DNA from: Pseudomonadota bacterium
Lineage (GTDB): Bacteria; Pseudomonadota; Alphaproteobacteria; Sphingomonadales; Sphingomonadaceae
DNA: 29,643 bases
Reading direction: 5' to 3'
Assembly (NCBI GenBank): GCA_023413015.1
Contig: JAEZQR010000138.1
Coordinates: 1 to 29,643 of the forward strand
In this document: piece after piece, positions 1 through 6,130 of the stretch
Numbering within the stretch: the stretch's first letter is position 1
Layout: each line of letters starts with the position of its first letter
The notes under the pieces: generated by a model
What the model saw: only the letters and a program-made list of their open reading frames with translations
What the model was told of the DNA's origin: nothing
Databases searched by the model: none
Made by a program: the position numbers and the translations under genes

Positions 1-507
1 CTGATCGCGCACTACGACAAAGTCTTTGGCTGCGAGAACGTGCATGTGTTTGCCTACGAACATTTTGCCCGGGAACCTGTATCGTTTCTCGCCGGGTTCA
101 CCAGCAAACTGGGCCTGCAGATACCCGAGAAGCTGGATCGCGGCCGTCGCCTGAATGGATCCTATCGAAGACGGCTTTTATCGATTGCGCGAGTGGCGAA
201 CCGGTTCACCGAGCGCTCGGTGTCCGACAAGCGCGTACTGGTGCACATCCCCTACTGGTACACGGTGCGGAAGGCGCTGCTGGAGCAACTGAACCAATCG
301 CCCTTGTTCGGCCGGGTGCCGAGCCCCGCCGAGCTGTTTGGCGATCAGGCGTTGCGCTGGATGGCTGTGCGCTTCGCCGAGGGAAACCGGCGGCTGGCGG
401 CGCGCATGGGCGTGAACCTCGGGGCACTCGGCTATCCGGTCGCCGCACCTGCCGAACCTGTCGAGGTGCCGCGCCCGAGCAGGCTCGTCGCCTGGATGAG
501 GAATTGA
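1..507 (+). CDS. Sulfotransferase-like protein, C-terminal part (5' end cut by window)
   Basis: The frame is open from base 1 to a TGA at 505-507, giving 168 visible residues with the N-terminus outside the window. The visible start contains HYDKVFGCENVHVFAYEHF followed by REPVSFLAGFTSKLGL. This resembles the second half of sulfotransferase-family domains, where a V-x-V-F-x-Y-E segment precedes a D/E-P-x-x-F and an F/L-G-L element that help form the PAPS pocket. The P-loop-like PAPS 5'-phosphate motif would lie upstream and cannot be checked. The C-terminus is basic with no membrane segment. If correct, it would transfer sulfate from PAPS to a saccharide or other acceptor. The fold call rests on pattern recognition only; another alpha/beta transferase is possible. 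Confidence 0.55.
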   Translation: MIAHYDKVFGCENVHVFAYEHFAREPVSFLAGFTSKLGLQIPEKLDRGRRLNGSYRRRLLSIARVANRFTERSVSDKRVLVHIPYWYTVRKALLEQLNQSPLFGRVPSPAELFGDQALRWMAVRFAEGNRRLAARMGVNLGALGYPVAAPAEPVEVPRPSRLVAWMRN

Positions 508-540
508 GCCGGCGATAGTAGGCCGCTTCTGCATGCCGAA

Positions 541-570
541 CTCGGGCGAGGCGAAAATTGTCCGCCCGAG
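541..570. terminator. Inverted repeat between convergent genes, possible bidirectional terminator
   Basis: CTCGGGCG (541-548) and CGCCCGAG (563-570) form a perfect 8-bp GC-rich stem with a 14-nt loop containing AAAATT. It sits between the convergent stops at 507 and 591, where a terminator is expected. No clear U-tract follows on either side, so intrinsic termination is only plausible. Confidence 0.35.
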
Positions 571-590
571 CGGCTTAGATGAACGTCGCG

Positions 591-1148
591 TTACCTTGCC
601 GCGGTTAACATGATCACTTCGCTAGAGGCGGTCTGGCCACCGTAGAACCACGCGTTGTCCTTGGCGGCTTCCTGCTTCAGCGCCCTTATGCGCCGGTCGT
701 TGTCCCGATCGCCCCCAGGAGAGCCGATGAACAGCAGCTGCGCCAGAATCTTCTGATCGGGCTGCATCCCCTCGGGCAGCGGACGAAGCGATGTGAGCCT
801 GTCCACCGCATGCAATGCCGCGTGATCGATGCGGCTGCTACCCGATGACCTAGCGAGTATGATCTGGTCGGCCCGGCCGCTGTCACCGGGTATGAACCGG
901 ACCTGAGCAACTCCATTCTCGATGAAAGGTCGTGTCGGCCCCAAGTAGCGCGGCATCTCCATCTGGCGCTCAAGGTCCGCTTGGACGCGGTTCGACCAAT
1001 TGGTCAGCGCGGTGGCACGCGGCGTGGCCTGGACCACAATATCGTGCGACGGTGATCTTGGCTGAGCGCCGGCCGGGGCGACCAAGGTTAGGAACGGCAA
1101 GCTCAGCACTGCGGCCAATGGTAATGCCGTCCATTTGATCGTCTTCAT
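591..1148 (-). CDS. Exported protein with TonB C-terminal-like domain
   Basis: The protein has 185 residues from the second of two adjacent ATGs. A GGAG lies 7 nt before this ATG and only 4 nt before the one at 1151, so I prefer 1148. The N-terminus is a signal peptide: MKTIK, then a hydrophobic stretch ending in APAGAQ. Residues about 45-145 (VQADLERQM, VRFIPGDSGRADQIILARSSGS, DHAALHAVDRLTSLRPLPEGM) follow the TonB_C pattern, where a variable strand pair is followed by a helix and a Pro-rich turn. It lacks the membrane anchor and long Pro-rich spacer of a true TonB energy transducer, so it is probably a free periplasmic relative of unknown role. It is read away from the Crp/Fnr gene across a 379-bp gap. 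Confidence 0.5.
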   Translation of the reverse strand: MKTIKWTALPLAAVLSLPFLTLVAPAGAQPRSPSHDIVVQATPRATALTNWSNRVQADLERQMEMPRYLGPTRPFIENGVAQVRFIPGDSGRADQIILARSSGSSRIDHAALHAVDRLTSLRPLPEGMQPDQKILAQLLFIGSPGGDRDNDRRIRALKQEAAKDNAWFYGGQTASSEVIMLTAAR

Positions 1149-1151
1149 CAT

Positions 1152-1527
1152 AAGTCTCCACTCTCGGATTGCTGCAGGCGACCAGAGTGAGTTTATTGCT
1201 CGCGATGGATGGTTTTGGTCCTGCCGTGGGAGCCGGTCAGGAAATCCTGCCGAGCCGAGCAGGTCTGTCCTTCATCTCGCCAACTCCTGCTTAGCGGAAG
1301 AAGTTATACGCCTACTGCCATCAGATTTAAGCGTCCAAGATTGGATGAGCATAGCCATAAGGGCACCGATCCTCGCAGAATACTTCGCCCTGGAGGTGCT
1401 GTTGGCGGTTCGAGCGTGAATATCGGGGCCGTAGAGCGTATAGGAACTTCGGCCTTTCTGCAGGCGCAGCGTTTCGCACCTGATGGTACGCCGTTGCCGG
1501 AGGATGCGCGCCGGAAGGAGATGGGCG
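1152..1527. other. Divergent intergenic region without a supported gene
   Basis: These 376 bases separate the exported TonB_C-like gene from the Crp/Fnr gene and must hold both promoters. Open frames here are unlike proteins and extend into the regulator out of frame. Base composition is somewhat lower in GC than the flanks around 1290-1440. A weak inverted repeat (AGCAGG near 1258, CCTGCT near 1287) is visible. A GGAAC at 1443-1447 has its nearest CGTT 22 nt on, too far for an EcfG promoter. I see no convincing promoter or RNA gene. Confidence 0.4.
1513..1520 (+). promoter_or_regulatory. Strong Shine-Dalgarno deciding the GTG start of the Crp/Fnr gene
   Basis: GGAAGGAG lies 7 nt before GTG 1528, which is in frame with the regulator. 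The upstream ATG at 1483 would place this SD inside the coding sequence and would add 15 Arg-rich residues unlike the family. Confidence 0.6.
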
Positions 1528-2259
1528 GTGTATGTCCACTGCGCCGGTTGCCGCTTGCGGCAGCAGCCGATGTTCCGCCAGTTCTCCGGTCCGGAACTGG
1601 CCTTCGTCGCCAGCCTGAAATCCGACCAGGTCGAACTGGGCCCCCACGAGCATATCGTCCACGCAGGCGAAAATGGTCACCGGCTCTACACGCTGCTGTC
1701 GGGCTGGGCCTTTCGGTACAAGACGCTTGCTAATGGTAGGCGTCAGATCCTCGACTTCCTGCTTCCGGGTAGCCTTGTCGGATTGCAGTCGCCACTCACC
1801 GGCCACGTGGCCCATTCCGTATGCACGATCACGGCCGCAACATTCTGCGTACTCGATGGCGCGCCGTTCACGTCCGTCTTTCGACACCAGCCGGAACTGA
1901 CTGCGTCGCTGATGGCGATGCTCGTGCGCGAACAGGAGCGGGCGGACACGCGCCTCCTGCTCCTCGGCCGGCAGCGTCCGACCGAGCGGCTGGCGTATCT
2001 CCTGCTCGAACTGCGGTGGCGTCTCGATCGGCTAGGTGCGATGGCCGAGGAGCGCTGCGAGTTCCCGCTTACCTACGAGATGATGGCGGATGCAGCCGGC
2101 ATGTCGCGATCGCAACTGGCCCACAGCCTTTCGGAGCTTCGGGAGCTGGGCTGGGCGTCCGTGGAGCACGGGCTGCTATGCTTCTATGATGTCCAGAAAA
2201 TGGCGGACGCCAGTGGCTATACGGCGCCTCAATCGGACTCAGCCCAAGCGATACTCTGA
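1528..2259 (+). CDS. Crp/Fnr-family transcriptional regulator
   Basis: The protein has 243 residues from GTG 1528. It starts MYVHCAGCRLRQQPMFRQF, the C-x-x-C-x-x-R-x-x-x-x-F opening common in this family. Residues about 20-130 form the cyclic-nucleotide-binding-like beta-roll (IVHAGENGHRLYTLLSGW, GRRQILDFLLPGSLVG). A long dimerisation helix follows (LMAMLVREQERADTRLLLLGRQRPTERLAYLLLEL). The C-terminal winged helix includes LTYEMMADAAGMSRSQLAHSLSELRELGW, with MSRSQLAHSLSEL as recognition helix. Two N-terminal cysteines are visible, but I cannot place a full FNR-type four-cysteine cluster, so oxygen sensing is not claimed. It probably reads small molecules or redox state and binds promoter DNA. 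The neighbouring stress genes hint at a stress regulon, but this is inference. Confidence 0.85.
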   Translation: MYVHCAGCRLRQQPMFRQFSGPELAFVASLKSDQVELGPHEHIVHAGENGHRLYTLLSGWAFRYKTLANGRRQILDFLLPGSLVGLQSPLTGHVAHSVCTITAATFCVLDGAPFTSVFRHQPELTASLMAMLVREQERADTRLLLLGRQRPTERLAYLLLELRWRLDRLGAMAEERCEFPLTYEMMADAAGMSRSQLAHSLSELRELGWASVEHGLLCFYDVQKMADASGYTAPQSDSAQAIL

Positions 2260-2285
2260 CGCGGCACTAGGGGTATCAGCCTGGC

Positions 2286-2927
2286 TCAGGGCTCCTCAAT
2301 GTCGGCGGAGGGGTTGACGACCGCCTCGGCAAGTTCGGTCAGCCGTTCGTCGAACAGCTTGTCGCGGTTCGAATAATCGGCAAGCGCGCCGGCATGATAG
2401 GTCTCGCCAAGCGCCCGAGCATAGGCGGCAACCGTTCCGTAGACAGCGATACGGTAGTGCAGCAGGCGCTGCATGGATGCGATCAGCCCGGCATCGCGCA
2501 CCGTCGGCATGCTCACCTTCGTCATTTTGCGCGCCTCAGAGGTCAGTGCGCGCATGGCTTGGTCGGGGTGGGCACGCGGGTTGGCTCCGAGCTGGCCGAT
2601 ATGGCTGCGCAGCAGGTCGAGCCGCTGGTTGGTCTCGTCGGCGCATTCGCTGAGGATGATGCGAAGCCGGGGATCGGTCGCCGCCGAGATCAGCACCGGC
2701 AGCAGCATCCCCAGCTGTTGCTCGGCGCTGTAGAGTTCTTGAAGCTCAGCGAGCCGCATGTCGCGTAGGGTCTCGATGGTCGCCGCGCCACCACGGAACA
2801 GGCCTCCCCTGCGACGTGCCCGCGCGGCGACCGCGACGAGCCCGAGCCCACCAGCGGCATAGATCAGCGGCTTGGCCCGGCCGAGGTGGGAGCGCGAGAG
2901 TGGATTGGAGGGCGCTTGCGTGGCCAT
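2286..2927 (-). CDS. DUF892 / YciF-like ferritin-fold protein
   Basis: The protein has 213 residues from the ATG at 2927, chosen because an AGGA lies about 8 nt upstream; the longest frame would start at 2981, inside the promoter. Residues about 25-45 are a short hydrophobic stretch (LIYAAGGLGLVAVAARARRR) that may be a membrane anchor, unusual for the soluble family. Residues about 55-205 match DUF892: TLRDMRLAELQELYSAEQQL, then ILSECADETNQRLDLL, then LLHYRIAVYGTVAAYARAL, a four-helix ferritin-like bundle with Glu and His at metal-site positions. Members are stress-induced and their biochemical role is uncertain. A general-stress promoter precedes it (2961-2986), and it is divergent from an HdeD-like gene. 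Confidence 0.8.
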   Translation of the reverse strand: MATQAPSNPLSRSHLGRAKPLIYAAGGLGLVAVAARARRRGGLFRGGAATIETLRDMRLAELQELYSAEQQLGMLLPVLISAATDPRLRIILSECADETNQRLDLLRSHIGQLGANPRAHPDQAMRALTSEARKMTKVSMPTVRDAGLIASMQRLLHYRIAVYGTVAAYARALGETYHAGALADYSNRDKLFDERLTELAEAVVNPSADIEEP

Positions 2928-2960
2928 GTCGCTTGTCCTGCGGTGGGTGAGGCGCTGATC

Positions 2961-2986
2961 AACCGCTTGGCCCAATGTCACGTTCC
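2961..2986 (-). promoter_or_regulatory. Probable EcfG (general stress sigma) promoter of the DUF892 gene
   Basis: On the minus strand GGAAC (2986-2982) is followed by exactly 17 nt and then GGTT (2964-2961). This fits the alphaproteobacterial EcfG consensus GGAAC-N16/17-cGTT. Transcription would begin near 2953, leaving a 5' leader of about 25 nt before the ATG at 2927. Confidence 0.65.
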
Positions 2987-3144
2987 TGAGTTGCCGCGCC
3001 GGCTATCGTCGCGCCGCTTCGTTCCACCGCAGGCGAGCTTCACGCTGGGGCAGGCCGACGAGGTACCAAGCCTGCCGCCCGCAACGGGTTTCGTGCTGCT
3101 GCGTTGAGGCCGGATCGGGGCAGGAAGAGCTGAGGAGAGCTGTC

Positions 3145-3765
3145 ATGGCGACACCCCCTCCATCGGCGGAGCCTGGCGCACCGCCCCCGGACGCGCGTTC
3201 GGCAGCGATGAGCGCGCTGCTCGCGCGCAACTGGGGCTTCGTCATGTTGCGCGGGGTTCTCGCGCTGCTGTTCGGCCTGATGGTGATCCTGCTTCCTGGG
3301 CCGGCGCTCGCGGCCCTCGTGCTACTGTTCAGCGCCTACATGCTCGCCGACGGCGTCGTCTCGATCGTCTTGGCGGTTCGCGCCGCGCGGCGGCACGAGC
3401 GCTGGGGGTGGTTTATCGCCGAAGGTGTCATCGATATTCTGGCCGGCGCATTGGCCTTCCTGATGCCCGGCATCGCCATATTGTCGTTCGTGCTGGTAGT
3501 ATCGGCCTGGGCGATCGTGTCCGGTATCGCGATGCTCGTCGCGGCCTTCCGCCTGCGCCCCGACCATGGGCGCTGGTGGCTGATCGCCGGCGGGCTGCTC
3601 TCGGTCGTCTGGGGGGTGCTGCTGTTCCTGCAGCCCGGCATCGGCGCGCTGGTGCTGACGCTATGGCTCGGCGCTTATGCGGCGGCGTTCGGCATCGTGA
3701 TGATCGTCCTCGCCTTCCGCCTGCGCTCGCGCCAGGCGGCGGGCACCGCCCAGACCGGCGTTTAG
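3145..3765 (+). CDS. HdeD-like (DUF308) inner-membrane protein
   Basis: The protein has 206 residues. After a Pro/Ala-rich N-terminus of about 25 residues it has six regularly spaced hydrophobic segments. These are arranged as three similar helical pairs, for example GVLALLFGLMVILLPGPALA, then GVIDILAGALAFLMPGIAIL, then GGLLSVVWGVLLFLQPGIGA. Each carries a G-x-x-x-x-L-x-P-G turn, the signature of the HdeD/DUF308 family. Family members are linked to acid resistance in E. coli, with mechanism unknown. The start has an AGGAG about 7 nt upstream. I found no clear EcfG promoter on this strand even though its divergent neighbour has one. It ends only 4 bases from the end of guaA, which is read convergently. 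Confidence 0.85.
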   Translation: MATPPPSAEPGAPPPDARSAAMSALLARNWGFVMLRGVLALLFGLMVILLPGPALAALVLLFSAYMLADGVVSIVLAVRAARRHERWGWFIAEGVIDILAGALAFLMPGIAILSFVLVVSAWAIVSGIAMLVAAFRLRPDHGRWWLIAGGLLSVVWGVLLFLQPGIGALVLTLWLGAYAAAFGIVMIVLAFRLRSRQAAGTAQTGV

Positions 3766-3769
3766 CTGC

Positions 3770-5329
3770 TCACTCCCACTCGATCGTGCCGGGCGGCTTC
3801 GAGGTATAATCGTAGACGACGCGGTTGATGCCGCGCACCTCATTGACGATGCGCGTAGCGACCGACGAGAGGAAGCTACCGTCGAAGGGGTAGACGTCGG
3901 CGGTCATGCCGTCGACCGAGGTCACCGCGCGCAGGCCGCAGACATAGTCGTAGGTACGATAGTCGCCCATCACGCCCACCGTCTTCACGGGCAGCAGCAC
4001 GGCGAAAGCCTGCCAGATCGCGTCGTAGAGGCCGGCCTTCCGGATCTCCTCGAGGTAGATCTTGTCCGCCTTGCGAAGGATGTCGCACTTGTCTGTCGTC
4101 ACCTCGCCGGGGATGCGGATGGCAAGGCCGGGGCCGGGGAAGGGGTGGCGGCCGACGAAGGCCTCGGGAAGCCCCAGCTCACGCCCCAGCTCGCGTACCT
4201 CGTCCTTGAACAGCTCGCGAAGCGGCTCGACGAGCTGCATGTTCATGCGCTCGGGCAGGCCGCCGACATTGTGATGGCTCTTGATGGTGACGGAGGGGCC
4301 GCCGGTGAAGCTCACGCTCTCGATGACGTCCGGGTAGAGCGTGCCCTGGGCTAGGAAGTCGGCGCCGCCGATCTTCTTCGCCTCAGCCTCGAACACATCA
4401 ATGAAGGTCTTGCCGATGAACTTGCGCTTGGCCTCCGGGTCGGTGACGCCCTCGAGGCCGCCGAGGAACAGGTCGGCCGCTTCCACATGGACGAGCGGGA
4501 TGTTGTAGGAGCCGCGGAAGAGTGACACCACCTCGTCCGCCTCGCCCGCACGCATCAGGCCATGATCGACAAACACGCAGGTGAGCTGATCGCCGATCGC
4601 CTCGTGGATGAGCACGGCGGCCACTGCCGAGTCGACGCCGCCCGACAGGCCGCAGATCACCCGGCCGTTGCCGACCTGCGCGCGGATGTCGGCGATCTTG
4701 GCGTCGCGGAAGCCGGCCATGCTCCATTCGCCCGAGCAGCCGGCGACATGGCGGACGAAGTTCGCCAGCAGCTTGGCGCCGTCCGGCGTATGCGCGACCT
4801 CGGCGTGGAACTGGATGCCGTAGAGCTTGCGGTCCTCGTTCGCGATGGCAGCGAAGGGTGCGCCGTCGGAGCGGGCGATGATCTTGAAGCCGTCGGGGAC
4901 TGCATCGACGCGGTCGCCGTGGCTCATCCACACCTGGTGCCGTTCGCCCGGCGACCAGAGGCCGTCGAACAGCGGCGAGCGCTCGACGATCTCGACGAAG
5001 GCGCGGCCGAACTCGCGATGGTCGGAAGGGGTGACCTGGCCGCCGAGCTGCGCGCACATCGCCTGCTCGCCGTAGCAGATGCCGAGCACGGGTAGGCCGC
5101 TGTCGAACACCGCCTGCGGCGCTCGCGGGGAAAAGTCTTCATGTACCGAGGCCGGGCCGCCGGACAGGATGACAGCCTTGGGCTTGAGGCGGCTGAGCGC
5201 GGCCTCGCCTTCGGAGAAGGGGACGATCTCGCAGTAGACGCCGGCCTCGCGCACGCGGCGCGCGATGAGCTGCGTCACCTGGCTGCCGAAGTCGAGGATC
5301 AGGATCGTTTCCTGGGGGACGACGGACAC
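3770..5329 (-). CDS. guaA: GMP synthase (glutamine-hydrolysing)
   Basis: It converts XMP to GMP using ATP and glutamine in cytosolic purine synthesis. The protein has 519 residues from a GTG preceded by AGGAG at 7-nt spacing; the longer frame starting at 5383 adds 18 residues unlike the family and runs into a hairpin. Residues 8-195 are the class I amidotransferase domain with ILSGGPASV, the nucleophile Cys85 in GICYGEQ and the His/Glu pair in GIQFHAEVAHT. The ATP-pyrophosphatase domain follows with the P-loop GLSGGVDSAVA at about residue 230. The C-terminal dimerisation domain ends in the typical KPPGTIEWE. Length and all catalytic motifs are normal. It stands alone on this strand and is convergent with the HdeD-like gene. 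Confidence 0.97.
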   Translation of the reverse strand: MSVVPQETILILDFGSQVTQLIARRVREAGVYCEIVPFSEGEAALSRLKPKAVILSGGPASVHEDFSPRAPQAVFDSGLPVLGICYGEQAMCAQLGGQVTPSDHREFGRAFVEIVERSPLFDGLWSPGERHQVWMSHGDRVDAVPDGFKIIARSDGAPFAAIANEDRKLYGIQFHAEVAHTPDGAKLLANFVRHVAGCSGEWSMAGFRDAKIADIRAQVGNGRVICGLSGGVDSAVAAVLIHEAIGDQLTCVFVDHGLMRAGEADEVVSLFRGSYNIPLVHVEAADLFLGGLEGVTDPEAKRKFIGKTFIDVFEAEAKKIGGADFLAQGTLYPDVIESVSFTGGPSVTIKSHHNVGGLPERMNMQLVEPLRELFKDEVRELGRELGLPEAFVGRHPFPGPGLAIRIPGEVTTDKCDILRKADKIYLEEIRKAGLYDAIWQAFAVLLPVKTVGVMGDYRTYDYVCGLRAVTSVDGMTADVYPFDGSFLSSVATRIVNEVRGINRVVYDYTSKPPGTIEWE

Positions 5330-5356
5330 CGGCGGCTCCTGTTCTGAAATGCGAAT

Positions 5357-5381
5357 GCGCGCGGTCCTAAGGGCCGCGCGC
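5357..5381 (-). terminator. Strong hairpin between the exported-protein gene and guaA (terminator or leader element)
   Basis: An 11-bp stem (GCGCGCGGTCC with GGGCCGCGCGC, one G-U or mismatch position) closes a 3-nt loop. On the minus strand it is followed by ATTTCGCATTTC, which is T-rich but not a clean U-tract. It lies 68 bases past the end of the upstream gene and 28 bases before the guaA GTG. It may end upstream transcription or be part of the guaA leader. Confidence 0.5.
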
Positions 5382-5448
5382 ATGAGAGTCTAGGGTTGAG
5401 GTCGAGCCGACATGCATGGCTGCCACTTGTGCAGCCCCATGGCATCGC

Positions 5449-5931
5449 TCAATTACGGTAAGCGTAGCCGAAGCCGTCGGTGAAGCGGAAGGCGGTGATG
5501 CGGCCGTCGCGGGCGGTGCAGGTGAAGCGCGCGCGGTCATAGTCACGACGCTCGCGGTCCCAGCCATTGTCGGGTTCGACCTCGACCTCGCCCTTCACTT
5601 TGTACTCGCGGCCGTCGCGGTCGACGTCGACGTCGCGCACGCGGGCATTGCGGCCGTAGCGCTCGGCCTCGCGCTCCGCAGTGCGCGAGCATTCGTCGAT
5701 CGCGATCGACCGGTCGTCATTGCGGCCGCGCTCGTAACCCCAGGTGCGCCCGGTGTCCTTGAATATGTCGGTTGCGACCGCGATGACGCCTGCGAGCACC
5801 GCGGCGCCGACGATGATCTCCTCGATGTCATCGCCAAACTTATATGCCATCGCCGGCGCTGGGATCAGCGTGCCAGTCAAAAGCGCAAAGCCAACTGCCA
5901 AGCCGAAAGTCCTATGAGCGAACGGACGCAT
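5449..5931 (-). CDS. Small exported hypothetical protein
   Basis: The protein has 160 residues from the ATG at 5931, which has AAGGAG 7 nt upstream; a longer frame from 5964 lacks such a site. A signal peptide is clear (MRPFAHRTFGLAVGFALLTGTLIPAPAMA, cleavage after AMA). A short hydrophobic stretch follows (EEIIVGAAVLAGVIAVATDIF, residues about 36-56) and may anchor it in the membrane. The remainder is charged: DECSRTAEREAERYG, then a strand-rich tail with paired cysteines (DECSR and FTCTARDG) that could form a disulfide. The tail ends FRFTDGFGYAYRN. I recognise a general type of sphingomonad periplasmic protein but no named family. The function is unknown. Confidence 0.7.
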   Translation of the reverse strand: MRPFAHRTFGLAVGFALLTGTLIPAPAMAYKFGDDIEEIIVGAAVLAGVIAVATDIFKDTGRTWGYERGRNDDRSIAIDECSRTAEREAERYGRNARVRDVDVDRDGREYKVKGEVEVEPDNGWDRERRDYDRARFTCTARDGRITAFRFTDGFGYAYRN

Positions 5932-6130
5932 GACATGTCTCCTTCGCTGCCACTCTGCGCTCATGCGGTTGTACCATCGATTAATGAGCGGTTGCCGCTT
6001 GATGCGAGGCGGCTTTGTCGACGGATAGCCGAATTAAGCGACGAACGACGCTATAAGCTGCTGGTAATGTTCCGGCATTTTGGACCGATAGCTTGCACAG
6101 CATGCGCCAAAAAGTCGGGGGAGAGATGAT

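Noticed and set aside
1443..1473. GGAAC ... CGTT upstream of the Crp/Fnr gene as an EcfG promoter.
   Set aside because: The spacing is 22 nt, outside the 16-17 nt range.
6049..6073. Minus-strand GGAAC (6073-6069) upstream of the exported protein gene, as a second EcfG site.
   Set aside because: The following element at proper spacing is GCGTC rather than CGTT, and it lies over 100 bases from the start codon.
5992..6129. A 45-codon frame from TTG 5992 whose TGA ends one base before the ATG of the modular protein gene; the peptide looks protein-like (AELSDERRYKLLVMFRHFG).
   Set aside because: No Shine-Dalgarno, no ATG or GTG start and no family recognised. A coupled leader peptide is possible, but chance is as likely in this divergent promoter region.
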